From assembly GCA_017643025.1 (NCBI GenBank), contig JAEPOG010000003.1, forward strand, positions 592,465 to 656,464: a stretch of DNA of 64,000 nt, in the 5' to 3' direction. Positions 10,434-19,995 of this stretch are shown here, one piece after another. The stretch comes from Rhizobiaceae bacterium (lineage in GTDB: Bacteria > Pseudomonadota > Alphaproteobacteria > Rhizobiales > Rhizobiaceae). Positions within the stretch are counted from its first letter, which is position 1. Each line of letters opens with the position of its first letter. The position numbers were made by a program, and so were the translations under genes. The notes beneath the pieces are model-generated. The model made no database searches. It was not told the DNA's origin and saw nothing but the letters and a program-made list of their open reading frames with translations.

Positions 10434-10468
10434 TTGCCCCGCGCGGCCGCGTCAGGTACAAAAGAGAG

Positions 10469-10499
10469 CAAATCCGGCGTCATCTTGTCGCCGGATTTG
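10469..10499 (+). terminator. Inverted repeat after ileS, possible terminator
   Basis: A perfect 11-bp stem (10469-10479 with 10489-10499, CAAATCCGGCG) encloses a 9-base loop, 35 bases after the ileS stop. Only a weak, interrupted T run follows on the plus strand (TGGGTTTGG); the minus strand has CTCTCTTTT. It may be a weak or bidirectional terminator, or an RNA-stabilising hairpin. Confidence 0.5.
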
Positions 10500-10564
10500 T
10501 GGGTTTGGGGTTCCGGTGGATGAGTAACCGGCCTTAGTGGTCGGGAATGTGAGAGGCAGATTCC

Positions 10565-11242
10565 GTGGTCAATTCAGATCGAGCGCGTATTGCGCGCACA
10601 CTGTTTGTGGCAAGCGTCGCCGCGGCAGGGCTGGGCCTTGCAGGCTGTGTCGCCTCGCCGACCTACGGTACTGACAAGACCGCCAACGAACAGCTTATCG
10701 AAGACATCACCGGCATGCTTGCGCTCGGTCCCAAACGTGGCCCGGGAATCGATTACAAGCCGCGCCCTGAACTGGTGACGCCTGAGACCACCGCCGTGCT
10801 GCCGCCGCCCCAGGACGATGTGACGACGGCATCCAACCAGGCTTGGCCGGAATCGCCCGAACAGCGCCTGGCGCGCATTCGCGCAGAGGCCGACGAGAAC
10901 CGCGACAGCCCGTTCTTCCGCCCGAACGTCGTCAACGATGCCACCGAACGGAACACCGAAGTCACCTATGACGATCCGATCCTGTCCACCATGAGCAGCC
11001 GCGAACAGCGCGAGGAACTCAGACGCCGCAGGGTCGAGATGAACGGCGGCAATGCATCGGGCCGGCAGTATCTGAGCGAGCCGCCGATCGTCTATCGCCA
11101 GCCAGCACCGACCGCGCCGACCGACGACCTGGGCGAACCGGAGTGGCGGAAGGATCGACGGGCACGGCGGGACTCGCGCACCGCGTCCAACGACGACACG
11201 TCGCCGAACGCCAATCGCAGCACGGTCCCAACCGGCCTCTGA
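10565..11242 (+). CDS. Putative lipoprotein of unknown function
   Basis: This 225-residue protein starts at GTG 10565 with a purine-rich GAGAGG about 9 bases upstream. It has a lipoprotein signal peptide: a hydrophobic segment (FVASVAAAGLGLAGC) ending in the lipobox LAGC near residue 28. The mature part is hydrophilic, rich in Pro, Arg, Asp and Glu, with no recognised domain and a low-complexity C-terminus that looks disordered. It sits between ileS and the convergent tadA gene. Lipoproteins of this type follow ileS in related rhizobia, as far as I recall. The role is unknown; attachment to a periplasmic-facing membrane leaflet is inferred from the lipobox. Confidence 0.75.
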   Translation: MVNSDRARIARTLFVASVAAAGLGLAGCVASPTYGTDKTANEQLIEDITGMLALGPKRGPGIDYKPRPELVTPETTAVLPPPQDDVTTASNQAWPESPEQRLARIRAEADENRDSPFFRPNVVNDATERNTEVTYDDPILSTMSSREQREELRRRRVEMNGGNASGRQYLSEPPIVYRQPAPTAPTDDLGEPEWRKDRRARRDSRTASNDDTSPNANRSTVPTGL

Positions 11243-11252
11243 CCGGTTCTTC

Positions 11253-11711
11253 TCAGCCTGGATTTCGCTTTTCGCGGAAGAAATCGAGCAGCAGGCTCGC
11301 GGCATCGCGTTCTGCCATACCGGCGTAGACTTCCGGCGCATGATGGCATGTGGGCGAGGCGAAGAAGCGCCCGCCATTGACCACCGCGCCGCCTTTTTCG
11401 TCCGACGCACCGAAATAGAGCCGCCTGATCCGTGCGAACGAAATGGCCGCAGCGCACATCGCGCAGGGTTCCAGCGTCACGTAGAGATCGGCGTCGGGCA
11501 GCCGCTCCAGACCGGCTGCTGCACAGGCATCGCGGATCGCGACGATCTCCGCATGCGCGGTGGGATCGTTGAGTTGGCGCGTACGGTTACCGGCCCGCGC
11601 TACGATCTCGCCGCCTCGCACGACCACCGCACCAACCGGAACTTCGCCTCGGGCGGCGGCTGCGCGCGCCTCGTCCAGCGCGGCGCCCATGAAATCTTTC
11701 CGCTTGGTCAT
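11253..11711 (-). CDS. tadA: tRNA-specific adenosine deaminase (A34 to I34)
   Basis: TadA deaminates the wobble adenosine of tRNA-Arg(ACG) to inosine. The 152-residue protein has the zinc and catalytic motif HAEIVAI (His and Glu, about residues 53-55) and the second zinc motif PCAMC (about residues 82-86). It has the N-terminal GEVPVGAVVV typical of TadA rather than of free-base deaminases. The gene is convergent with the upstream lipoprotein gene (10 bases between stops) and divergent from the pseudouridine synthase gene. Confidence 0.95.
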   Translation of the reverse strand: MTKRKDFMGAALDEARAAAARGEVPVGAVVVRGGEIVARAGNRTRQLNDPTAHAEIVAIRDACAAAGLERLPDADLYVTLEPCAMCAAAISFARIRRLYFGASDEKGGAVVNGGRFFASPTCHHAPEVYAGMAERDAASLLLDFFREKRNPG

Positions 11712-11786
11712 TCGCTTGCCGTGCCGATTTCCCTCGCGCCGACCCCGGCCCTTTGATAGTTAGCGAGCTTCACAAGCGAAAGCCCC

Positions 11787-13058
11787 ATGAAGGAAAACCG
11801 GCGAAAACCGACCAGCGATCGCGCGCATCGCGGCCGCAAGGAAAGCGGCGGCCACAGGCCGGCGCGTCAGGCGGCGGATGCGCCTGAGCGCATCGCCAAG
11901 CGCTTGGCGCGTGCAGGTGTTGCTTCGCGCCGCGAGGCGGAGGCGATGATCGCCGCTGGCCGCGTCGCCGTGAACGGCAGGGTGATCGACAGTCCGGCGC
12001 TGAACGTATCCGGCTCGGACCGGATCGAAATCGACGGCGCGCCGATCCCCGAAATCGAGCGCACACGCCTCTTTCTCTACCACAAGCCGGCCGGTCTCGT
12101 GACGACCAGCCGCGACCCGCAGGGGCGGCGAACGGTGTTCGAAGCGCTGCCTGAGGGCCTGCCAAGGCTCGTCTCGGTCGGCCGGCTGGACATCAACACC
12201 GAAGGCCTGCTGCTGCTGACCAATGATGGCGGGTTGTCGCGCGTGCTCGAACTGCCTGCAACCGGATGGCTGCGCCGCTACCGTGTGCGGGTGCACGGCA
12301 AGGTGGACGAGAAGGCGCTCGCCGGCCTCAAGGACGGCGTTGCCGTCGATGGTGTGTACTACGGCGCGGTCGAAGCCTCGCTCGACCGTGTGCAAGGCAC
12401 GAACGCCTGGCTCACCATCGGCCTGCGCGAGGGCAAGAACCGCGAGGTAAAAAACATCCTCGCCTCGCTGGGCCTGGAGGTGACGCGCCTGATCCGCATC
12501 TCCTACGGACCGTTTCAACTGGGCGAGTTGGCGGAGGGCGCAGTGCAGGAACTGCGCGGGCGGACGCTGCGCGACCAGCTTGGCCCAAGGCTCATCGAAC
12601 AATCCGGCGCCAATTTCGACGCGCCGTTGGCGCAGCGGCCACCGGCTGCGGCGTCGCCGCGCCAGGATGGACCATCCTCCGGGCCGCAGCGTGACCGGCA
12701 CGACGACCGACGCGACAAACGCGAGGCGGTGCTATCGCGCATGACGACGCGCAAGCCGGGCCGCGACAAGCCTTCAGACGAGAAGGACGGCAAGCGCAAG
12801 GATGTCGAGCGGCGCAGCCGCGCCTCCAATGTATGGATGGCGCCCGGCGCCCGGCCGTCGGGACCGAAGCGCGACGCCGAGCGCGCCGCAAATCCGCTCG
12901 CCGACCCGAACCGGCGGGTCGACAAGAAATCCGCAGCACCGAAGCCCAAGTCGGGCCGGCCGAAGGCAAAGTTCACCGGCAAAGGCGGCTCCGATGCCGG
13001 TCCAAGGCAAGGAACGCCGCGCAAGGGAGGCCGACCGAATGCGGATCGTCGGCGGTGA
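11787..13058 (+). CDS. rluB: RluB/RsuA-family rRNA pseudouridine synthase with long basic tail
   Basis: This 423-residue protein makes pseudouridine in rRNA (RluB acts on 23S U2605 in E. coli). An S4 RNA-binding domain spans about residues 31-75 (KRLARAGVASRREAE). The catalytic motif GRLDINTEGLLLLTNDG carries the nucleophilic Asp near residue 134. The enzyme core ends near residue 270. The remaining ~150 residues are rich in Arg, Lys, Asp, Ser and Pro and look disordered, making the protein longer than E. coli RluB (~290). The gene ends 20 bases inside the following rsmD, suggesting translational coupling. Confidence 0.9.
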   Translation: MKENRRKPTSDRAHRGRKESGGHRPARQAADAPERIAKRLARAGVASRREAEAMIAAGRVAVNGRVIDSPALNVSGSDRIEIDGAPIPEIERTRLFLYHKPAGLVTTSRDPQGRRTVFEALPEGLPRLVSVGRLDINTEGLLLLTNDGGLSRVLELPATGWLRRYRVRVHGKVDEKALAGLKDGVAVDGVYYGAVEASLDRVQGTNAWLTIGLREGKNREVKNILASLGLEVTRLIRISYGPFQLGELAEGAVQELRGRTLRDQLGPRLIEQSGANFDAPLAQRPPAAASPRQDGPSSGPQRDRHDDRRDKREAVLSRMTTRKPGRDKPSDEKDGKRKDVERRSRASNVWMAPGARPSGPKRDAERAANPLADPNRRVDKKSAAPKPKSGRPKAKFTGKGGSDAGPRQGTPRKGGRPNADRRR

Positions 13059-13593
13059 CTTGCGGGGCCGGACGCTCGTAACGCCGCGATCGTCAGCCAT
13101 TCGCCCCACTTCGGATAGAACCCGTGAAGCGATCTTCAACGTTCTAGCCCATCGCGGTTCTGGCGGAGTGGACGGTGCACGGGTGCTCGACCTTTTTGCC
13201 GGCACAGGCGCACTCGGGGTGGAGGCGCTGTCGCGCGGAGCGGCGATGTGCCTCTTCGTTGAAGAAGCGGCTGAAGCGCGCGGCATCATCCGCGACAATG
13301 TCGAGGCGTTCGGCCTGACCGGGCGCTCCAAGATTTTCCGCCGCGACGCCACCGACCTCGGCGAGGTCGGCACCATCCAGCCCTTCGACCTCGTCTTTGC
13401 CGATCCGCCTTACGGTCAGGGCCTGGGCGAGCGCGCGCTGGCTTCAGCGCTAGCAGGCGGATGGGTGGCGCCCGGAGCGCTGGTGATTCTCGAAGAGGCG
13501 GCGGACGCGCGCTTTGTCCTGCCGGCGGGCTATTCGGTGGCCGACGAGCGTGAATATGGCGACACCGTCATCCGCTTCCTCGACCTTGCCTGA
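13039..13593 (+). CDS. rsmD: 16S rRNA (guanine966-N2)-methyltransferase
   Basis: RsmD methylates G966 of 16S rRNA using S-adenosylmethionine. The 184-residue protein starts MRIVGGDLRGR and carries RPTSDRTREAIFN, the SAM-binding motif LDLFAGTGALGVEALSRGA and the catalytic motif DPPYG. Its ATG at 13039 lies inside the 3' end of the pseudouridine synthase gene (20-base overlap), after GGGAGG. This pairs two rRNA-modifying enzymes in one transcript. Confidence 0.95.
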   Translation: MRIVGGDLRGRTLVTPRSSAIRPTSDRTREAIFNVLAHRGSGGVDGARVLDLFAGTGALGVEALSRGAAMCLFVEEAAEARGIIRDNVEAFGLTGRSKIFRRDATDLGEVGTIQPFDLVFADPPYGQGLGERALASALAGGWVAPGALVILEEAADARFVLPAGYSVADEREYGDTVIRFLDLA

Positions 13594-13682
13594 ATTTGCG
13601 CTAGTTTCGACGCTTGCATTGTTTGATTCCCGCTGCGCCCGTGGCGCGCCCGCCTCTCGAACCTGTCCGTCCGGAATCGCGC

Positions 13683-15044
13683 ATGACCTCAACCCACCTC
13701 ACCCGGCGGTTCGCCGTCATCATGGCGTTTGCCGCCGCCCTGCTTGCTTTCGTGGCGCCGGCTAAGGCCGAAAACGATGTGACCACCTTCTTTCTCGACA
13801 ACGGCCTTCAGGTGGTTGTCATTCCGGATCGTCGGGCGCCGGTCGTCACCCACATGGTTTGGTACAAGGTTGGCAGCGCCGATGAGGAACCCGGGCGTTC
13901 CGGCGTCGCGCATTTTCTCGAGCATTTGATGTTCAAGGGTACAGAGCGGCACGCGGCAGGCGAATTCTCGGCCGTGATTTCTGCCATCGGGGGGAGCGAG
14001 AACGCGTTCACTTCGCAGGACTACACCGCATACTACCAGCAGGTCGGGCCGGAATCGCTGCTGACCATGATGGAATTCGAGGCCGACCGCATGCGTGGCC
14101 TTATCCTGACCGAGGAGGTTGTCGCGCCGGAACTCGACGTGGTTATCGAGGAAAGGCGGGCTCGCATCGATTCCAGCCCCGGTGGGCTACTGGGCGAGGA
14201 ACTGGAAGCAACTCTCTTCCAGAACCACCCCTACCGCATGCCGGTCATCGGCTGGATGCACGAGATCGAGAAGCTCGACCGCGAGCAGGCGGTCGCCTTC
14301 TACGATCTGCATTACGCGCCCAACAACGCGATCCTTGTGGTTGCCGGCGACGTGGACGCCGGCACGGTGCGCGAGCTGGCGGAGCGGACTTATGGCGCGG
14401 TTCCGCGCGGTCCCGAGCTGCCGCCGAGGGAGAGGCCTCAGGAGCCGCCCCAGGATACGGACCGGACCGTCACGATGACGGACCCGCGCGTCAGCGTGCC
14501 CAGCCTTCAGCGCGCATGGCTCGTGCCGTCCTACAACAGCGCGGCACCCGGCGAGGCTGAGGCGCTCGATCTGCTGGCAGAGATACTGGGCGGTGGGGTC
14601 CGCAGCAGGCTCTACCAGCAACTCGTGGTCAAGACCGGCATCGCCGCGTCGGCTGGCGCCGGTTACCGGGCTTCCGCGCTGGATGATACCTCCTTTTCCG
14701 TCTACGGCGCTCCGCGCGGCGAGGCCGATCTTGCGGCGGTTGAAGCGGCAATCGAGGCGCAAGTGGCGCTTATCGCGAATGAGGGCGTAACCGACGACGA
14801 ATTGCGCCGGGCCAAGGACCGCTTTGTGCGCAGCATGATCTTCGCGCGCGACAGCCAAACCGGCATGGCCCGTATCTATGGCGCATTGCTGGCCACAGGA
14901 TCCACGGTCGAGGACATCGAGGGGTGGCCGGATCGCGTGCGGGCCGTGACGGCCGACGACGTCAGGGATGCGGCTCGCCGATATCTGGCGGCGAGAGCCC
15001 ATGTTACCGGCTACCTGCTCCCGCAAGCGGGGGCAGGACAATGA
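13683..15044 (+). CDS. M16 family zinc metallopeptidase, catalytic subunit
   Basis: This 453-residue periplasmic or secreted peptidase has a signal peptide ([20 protein letters not shown], cut near residue 25). The inverted zinc motif HFLEH sits near residue 81, with the third ligand Glu in the downstream [10 protein letters not shown] stretch. In the C-terminal half the segment [18 protein letters not shown] lacks the Tyr of the Arg/Tyr pair seen in its neighbour. Known M16B heterodimers (for example in Sphingomonas sp. A1) combine a zinc-binding subunit with one that carries the Arg/Tyr pair, which is the arrangement here. The next gene overlaps by ATGA. The ATG at 13683 places the signal peptide at the N-terminus. 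Confidence 0.9.
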   Translation: MTSTHLTRRFAVIMAFAAALLAFVAPAKAENDVTTFFLDNGLQVVVIPDRRAPVVTHMVWYKVGSADEEPGRSGVAHFLEHLMFKGTERHAAGEFSAVISAIGGSENAFTSQDYTAYYQQVGPESLLTMMEFEADRMRGLILTEEVVAPELDVVIEERRARIDSSPGGLLGEELEATLFQNHPYRMPVIGWMHEIEKLDREQAVAFYDLHYAPNNAILVVAGDVDAGTVRELAERTYGAVPRGPELPPRERPQEPPQDTDRTVTMTDPRVSVPSLQRAWLVPSYNSAAPGEAEALDLLAEILGGGVRSRLYQQLVVKTGIAASAGAGYRASALDDTSFSVYGAPRGEADLAAVEAAIEAQVALIANEGVTDDELRRAKDRFVRSMIFARDSQTGMARIYGALLATGSTVEDIEGWPDRVRAVTADDVRDAARRYLAARAHVTGYLLPQAGAGQ

Positions 15045-16405
15045 TGAACGGATTGCGCGCAATGGTTGGCTCCCACGCATCCTCGATCGAGAACGCGATC
15101 GCGAAGCTGTTCACGGCGGTGTTTTTCCTGACCTTTCCCGTGCTTGGCCCGGCACAGGCGGCGGTCGAGATTCAGGAGGTCACGTCGGAGGGCGGTATCA
15201 CCGCCTGGCTCGTCGAGGACTACACGGTCCCGATCGTCACCATGAAGTTCCTGTTTGAGGGCGGCTCGACGCAGGACCCGGAAGGCAAGGAAGGCCTTGC
15301 CAACCTTATGACCGGCCTGTTCGACGAAGGCGCCGGCGACATGGACGCAGCTACCTTTCAGTTGGCGCTCGACGACGCTGGCGCGGAAATGGGCTTCCGC
15401 GCCGGGCGCGACGCCGTCTCCGGCACGATGCGTACCCTGGCCGAGACCCGGCACGAGGCTTTCGGCCTGTTGCAGCTCGCGCTGACACAGCCCCGCTTTG
15501 ACGCCGCTCCGTTCGATCGTATCAGGGCGCAGATACTGGCCGGCATAGAAGCCAGCTCGCGCGATCCCGATACGCTGGCCCAAATCGCCTTTGCCCAGGC
15601 CGTTTACGGCGACCATCCCTATGCGCGCCGTAGCGAGGGAACGCCCGAATCGCTGGCGGCCATCGCGCCGGATGATCTGCACGAAATCCATGGCAGGCTC
15701 TTTGCGCGTGACAATATCGTCGTCGGCGTGGTCGGCGCGATCGATGCCGAAACGCTGAAGGCCGAGCTCGACCGCGTGTTCGGCGGACTGCCGGAGAAAG
15801 CCGAGTTGCGGGACATCGATCGTGTGGAGCCGGCGCTCGACCAACTCGTTCGCATCGACTACCCGCTGCCCCAGACCACCTTGCAGATGGCCTATCGCGG
15901 CATCGCGCGCGACGATCCCGAATTCTTCCCTGCCTTGCTGATGAACCACGTGCTCGGCGGGGGGACTTTCACCTCGCGCCTGTTCGATGAGGTGCGCGAG
16001 ATGCGCGGTCTGGCATACAGCGTTGGATCGGGTCTCTCCAATTCCCGAAACGCTGACCTGTTGGTGATCGGTACGGCGACCAGCCCCGGTCGCGCAGCGG
16101 AGGCGCTTCAGGTCATTCGCGACGTTGTTCGCAACATGATGGAAAACGGCCCGACCGAAGAAGAGCTTGAGGGCGCGAAACGCTATTTGATCGGCGCATA
16201 TGCCATCGGCAACCTCACCTCGTCGGGCGCGATAGCCGAAACGCTTGTTGGATTGCAGTTCGAGGACCTGGGGATAGACTACATCCAGCGCCGGCCCGAT
16301 CTTATCAATGCGGTAACACGCGAACAGGCGGCCGCGGCGGCGCGCCGCCTGCTTGCAGTTGAACCTGCGGTGTTGGTGCTGGGTCCCGGCGCAGATGAGG
16401 AATGA
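15041..16405 (+). CDS. M16 family peptidase, non-catalytic partner subunit
   Basis: This 454-residue protein has a hydrophobic signal peptide ([19 protein letters not shown]). It keeps the M16 fold ([15 protein letters not shown]), but the HxxEH zinc site is missing: the aligned segment reads [12 protein letters not shown]. The C-terminal half has the substrate-binding Arg/Tyr segment [20 protein letters not shown]. It is therefore probably the non-catalytic half of an M16B heterodimer with the preceding gene. The start ATG overlaps the previous stop (ATGA at 15041-15044), implying coupled translation and matched stoichiometry. Confidence 0.9.
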   Translation: MMNGLRAMVGSHASSIENAIAKLFTAVFFLTFPVLGPAQAAVEIQEVTSEGGITAWLVEDYTVPIVTMKFLFEGGSTQDPEGKEGLANLMTGLFDEGAGDMDAATFQLALDDAGAEMGFRAGRDAVSGTMRTLAETRHEAFGLLQLALTQPRFDAAPFDRIRAQILAGIEASSRDPDTLAQIAFAQAVYGDHPYARRSEGTPESLAAIAPDDLHEIHGRLFARDNIVVGVVGAIDAETLKAELDRVFGGLPEKAELRDIDRVEPALDQLVRIDYPLPQTTLQMAYRGIARDDPEFFPALLMNHVLGGGTFTSRLFDEVREMRGLAYSVGSGLSNSRNADLLVIGTATSPGRAAEALQVIRDVVRNMMENGPTEEELEGAKRYLIGAYAIGNLTSSGAIAETLVGLQFEDLGIDYIQRRPDLINAVTREQAAAAARRLLAVEPAVLVLGPGADEE

Positions 16406-17324
16406 GGCTGACGTGGGAGCGGCTCAACCTGCCGAAACCGTGCCCCGGAAACGGGTCAGGCCCGCCCGGACGGGCGGCAAGCCGAGCATAGCGCTTGCGC
16501 TGGGCGCCGGCGGCGCCCGTGGGCTCGCCCATATCCAGGTGATCGAAGCACTTGATGAGATGGGAATCCGCCCAGCCGCAATTGCTGGATCGTCGATAGG
16601 TGCGATCATGGGCGCGGCGATGGCCGCCGGCATGAGCGGCAAGGAGATCCACGAGTATGCCCGCGCCATCCTCGGCAACCGCGCCGAGGTCGTGTCGCGC
16701 ATGTGGCGCTCGCGGCCGGGCACGCTCGCCGAGATGATGTCGGGCGGCTTTCGCGCCCAGTTCAATGTCGAACGCATCCTCAAGGCATTTCTCCCTGAGG
16801 CATTCCCCGCGCGTTTCGAGGATCTGTCCATCCCGCTCCAGGTTACGGCTACGGACTTCTTCGGCCATTCGCTCTCCGTGTTCGATAGCGGCGACCTGCT
16901 CTCGGCAGTCGCTGCGTCGGCGGCAATTCCGGCGATGTTCCGTCCGGTCCGTCGCGACGGCCGGCTGCTTGTCGACGGCGGCATCTACAATCCGGTGCCC
17001 TTCGACCTGCTGGAAGGAAAGGCCGACATCATCGTGGCTGTCGATGTCGCCGGCGCGCCCACCGCCAGCGGACGCGCTGTTCCCACCACGGTCGAGCTCA
17101 TCTTCGGCGCCAACCAGTTGATGATGCAGGCCAACACGACGCTGAAGCTCAGGATGCAGCAGCCGGATATCCTCCTGCGCCCGCCGGTGTCGCATTTTCG
17201 CGTACTCGACTTCCTGAAGATCGACGCCCTCCTGGCCGAGACAGTCAGCATCAAGGACGAATTGAAGCGTGAGTTAGAACGGGCGCTCGAGGGCAAGCGG
17301 GCCGCCGTCCCGGAAATCCGCTAG
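16395..17324 (+). CDS. Patatin-like phospholipase family protein
   Basis: This protein of about 309 residues has the patatin/RssA-type layout. The oxyanion motif is LGAGGARGLAH, the nucleophile elbow GSSIG carries the catalytic Ser, and the Asp of the dyad is in VDGGIYNP. It has no signal peptide and is likely cytoplasmic or peripheral. The reaction is probably acyl-ester hydrolysis of lipids; the substrate is unknown. The ATG at 16395 overlaps the M16 gene by 11 bases but has a poor ribosome binding site. The in-frame GTG at 16413, preceded by GAGG, is a good alternative. Tight packing suggests one operon with the M16 pair. Confidence 0.9.
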   Translation: MRNEADVGAAQPAETVPRKRVRPARTGGKPSIALALGAGGARGLAHIQVIEALDEMGIRPAAIAGSSIGAIMGAAMAAGMSGKEIHEYARAILGNRAEVVSRMWRSRPGTLAEMMSGGFRAQFNVERILKAFLPEAFPARFEDLSIPLQVTATDFFGHSLSVFDSGDLLSAVAASAAIPAMFRPVRRDGRLLVDGGIYNPVPFDLLEGKADIIVAVDVAGAPTASGRAVPTTVELIFGANQLMMQANTTLKLRMQQPDILLRPPVSHFRVLDFLKIDALLAETVSIKDELKRELERALEGKRAAVPEIR

Positions 17325-17418
17325 CCGCCTGGATCCCGTCGGCATTGCACTTGCCGGTCCCGGACCATAGATGGGTGGCGACCCTGCCGCTTGTTCCCAC
17401 AGCCATCGGACACCGCTC

Positions 17419-18762
17419 ATGCCCGAATTCGCCGATTCCAGCCATTTGACCGATCTCGTATCCGCCCTCGTCGAGGCAGCGCGCAAGGCGGGCGCCGATG
17501 CTTCCGACGCGGTCGCTGTGCGAGGCCGCTCGACCGCGGTCACCGTGCGGCTCGGCAAGGTGGAAGGAACCGAAGCGTCGGAAGGCGACGATATTTCGCT
17601 TCGTGTTTTTGTCGGCAAGCGCGTCGCAAGTGTGTCAGGCAATGCCACGTCCGATCCGACGGCGCTGGCTGAACGAGCAGTCGCCATGGCCAGGGTGTCG
17701 CCGGAAGATCCCTTTCAAGGTCTTGCGGACCGCGAGCGGCTGGTGCGCGCGCCGCGCGACCTCGACCTTCTGGACGACACGGAGGTGTCGGCCGATGCGC
17801 TGCGCGAAGCGGCGCTGGCGATGGAGGAGACGGCCCTTGCGGTGAAAGGCGTCACGAATTCCGGCGGCAGCAGCGCAGCAGCCGGGCTCGGCGGGCTGGT
17901 ACTCGCAACCTCCGAAGGATTCCTTGGCCAATATGCCGGTTCGCGCTTCTCACGTTCGGTCAGCGTCGTCGCGGGCGAGGGAACCAAGATGGAGCGCGAC
18001 TACGACTACTCGTCGCAACCTCATTTCGCCGATTTGGAGGATGCGGAGACCATTGGCCGCAGCGCCGCGGAGCGGGCCGTGCGCAGGCTGGGTGCGCGCA
18101 AGGCCAAGACCGGTCCGGTGACAGTGGTGTTCGACCCACGCGTCGCACGCGGTTTCGCCGGGCATATTGCGGCTGCCATCAACGGCGCATCGGTGGCGCG
18201 CAAGACGAGCTTTCTGCGCGATATGATGGGCAAGCAGGTGGCGAGCACTGCGATCACCGTGACCGACGACCCGCTCAAGGTTCGCGGTCAGGCCTCGCGG
18301 CCCTTCGACGGCGAAGGAGTCGAGGGCGCCCCGCTGACGATGATCGACAAGGGGGTGCTGGCACACTGGTTCCTGTCCACGTCTGCGGCGCGGGAACTTG
18401 GGCTCGAAACCAACGGCCGCGGTGGGCGCTCCGGCACGTCCGTCAATCCGGGTTCGACCAATCTCGCGATTGAGCCTGGAGAGGCAACGCCTGAAGAGCT
18501 GATGCGCGATCTCAAGACCGGGTTCTACGTCACGGAGGTCTTCGGCCACGGCGTCAACATGGTGACGGGAGATTACAGTCGCGGTGCGTCGGGTTTCTGG
18601 ATCGAGAACGGCGAATTGTCGTACCCGGTGTCGGAAGTCACGATTGCAGGCAACCTCAAGGACATGTTCCGCAACGCGACGCCGGCCAGCGACATCGACC
18701 GCAATTTCGCCACGGCTGCGCCAACCCTGGTCGTCGAGGGAATGACCCTTGCCGGCGACTGA
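17419..18762 (+). CDS. pmbA: TldD/PmbA family metalloprotease-like protein (TldE/PmbA)
   Basis: This 447-residue protein has the length and C-terminal signatures of PmbA (TldE): SGTSVNPGSTNLAIEPG, FYVTEVFGHGVNMVTGDYSRGASGFWIENGE split across the domain, and EVTIAGNLKDMF. In E. coli PmbA is the non-metal-binding half of the TldD/TldE protease that trims antitoxin CcdA and matures microcin B17. tldD is not in this window. The start at ATG 17419 gives the expected N-terminus. The next gene starts inside its 3' end. Confidence 0.93.
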   Translation: MPEFADSSHLTDLVSALVEAARKAGADASDAVAVRGRSTAVTVRLGKVEGTEASEGDDISLRVFVGKRVASVSGNATSDPTALAERAVAMARVSPEDPFQGLADRERLVRAPRDLDLLDDTEVSADALREAALAMEETALAVKGVTNSGGSSAAAGLGGLVLATSEGFLGQYAGSRFSRSVSVVAGEGTKMERDYDYSSQPHFADLEDAETIGRSAAERAVRRLGARKAKTGPVTVVFDPRVARGFAGHIAAAINGASVARKTSFLRDMMGKQVASTAITVTDDPLKVRGQASRPFDGEGVEGAPLTMIDKGVLAHWFLSTSAARELGLETNGRGGRSGTSVNPGSTNLAIEPGEATPEELMRDLKTGFYVTEVFGHGVNMVTGDYSRGASGFWIENGELSYPVSEVTIAGNLKDMFRNATPASDIDRNFATAAPTLVVEGMTLAGD

Positions 18763-19552
18763 TATTGCGCTGGCGGAGCCTGCCAGCGATCTCGAACTGA
18801 TCGCCGCCGCCGCGGCGGAAGCCGGTCGCATCGCCATGCGATACTTCGGCAACGCACCCGAAGTCTGGATGAAGCCTGGCGAGTCCCCGGTGACGGAGGC
18901 CGATTTTGCAGTCGATACCTTCCTCCGTGAGACGCTGACCAGCGCGCGCCCCGGCTACGGCTGGCTGTCGGAGGAAACGGTTGATTCCGCCGAACGGCTC
19001 TCGGCGCGACGGACATTTGTTGTCGATCCCATCGACGGCACCAGAGCCTTCGTGGAAGGGCGCAATGTCTGGTGCGTGAGCGTTGCTGTCGTCGAAACAG
19101 GCAGACCCCTGGCGGGTGTTCTCGACTGCCCGGCGCTTGGTGAGGTCTATCTAGCTGCGGCCGGCGGTGGCGCTACCCGAAACGGCGAGGCGATCGCCGT
19201 CAGGTCTCCGACCGATGGGGTAATGGTTGCCGGGCCGCGGCCTCTCACCGACGCGCTGCGAAACCACTATCCTGGACTTCAGCGGCGTCACCCCTACATT
19301 CCCTCGCTCGCCTACCGCATCGCGATGCTGGCGGACGGTCGCGTCGACGGCACCTTCGTCAAACCGGACTCGCATGACTGGGACCTGGCCGCCGCCGACC
19401 TGATCCTCGCCGAATCGGGCGGCCGTGTGCTTGATCCGCGAGGTCACGAACTGGTCTATGCCGGTATCGACCCGGTCCACGGGGTGCTGGCGGCGGGCAG
19501 CGGCGCCCTGCTAGAGGCGATGGTAGAGGCCATCTCGGGCCATGCCGGGTGA
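18749..19552 (+). CDS. Inositol monophosphatase family protein (CysQ-like)
   Basis: This 267-residue protein belongs to the lithium-sensitive phosphatase family. Metal-binding motifs are SEET (about residue 73), DPIDGTRAFVEG (about residue 92) and SHDWDLAAADLILAESGG (about residue 208). It could be 3'(2'),5'-bisphosphate nucleotidase, inositol-1-phosphatase or histidinol phosphatase; the family motif does not decide. The start is TTG at 18749, inside the last codons of pmbA, with GAGGG about 9 bases upstream. No better start exists before the conserved region, so translational coupling to pmbA is likely. It precedes the DUF4170 gene and waaA. Confidence 0.85.
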   Translation: MPATDIALAEPASDLELIAAAAAEAGRIAMRYFGNAPEVWMKPGESPVTEADFAVDTFLRETLTSARPGYGWLSEETVDSAERLSARRTFVVDPIDGTRAFVEGRNVWCVSVAVVETGRPLAGVLDCPALGEVYLAAAGGGATRNGEAIAVRSPTDGVMVAGPRPLTDALRNHYPGLQRRHPYIPSLAYRIAMLADGRVDGTFVKPDSHDWDLAAADLILAESGGRVLDPRGHELVYAGIDPVHGVLAAGSGALLEAMVEAISGHAG

Positions 19553-19647
19553 CGGTTTCAAAGCGCGCCGATTTGGTCTAGAGCAGTCCGGCACCGGCGG
19601 ACCGACGAGACGGCAGCAGAGCCGCCCATTGCACCAGGGTCGCATTC

Positions 19648-19905
19648 ATGTCCAACTCCGAACCTACCCCTAACAAACAGCTCCTTCATCTCGTGTTTGG
19701 CGGCGAGCTTTCGTCGCTGAAAGGCGTACGCTTCCGTGACCTTGATGCCTTGGACATTGTCGGCATCTACCCTGACTATAAATCGGCGGAAGCCGCTTGG
19801 CGGGCCAAGGCGCAGGCAACCGTCGACAACGCCCATATGCGCTATTTCATCGTGCACCTGCACCGGCTACTCGATCCGGAGACAGGAACCGAGAATACGG
19901 ACTGA
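19648..19905 (+). CDS. DUF4170 domain-containing protein
   Basis: This 85-residue protein is nearly all DUF4170 (LLHLVFGGELSSLKGVRF, then IVGIYPDYKSAEAAWRAKAQ, then MRYFIVHLHRLLDP). The function is unknown. It is conserved in Alphaproteobacteria just upstream of waaA, which hints at a link with lipopolysaccharide assembly, but no direct evidence is seen. It has no signal peptide or membrane segment. Confidence 0.88.
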   Translation: MSNSEPTPNKQLLHLVFGGELSSLKGVRFRDLDALDIVGIYPDYKSAEAAWRAKAQATVDNAHMRYFIVHLHRLLDPETGTENTD

Positions 19906-19995
19906 TCCTGATGCGGTCGGCCGGTCCGTTCCATCCAGGCGCGGCCTTGCGCCAATCCACTACTTGCGTGTTCGGGCACCGCATGGGGCTGGCCG

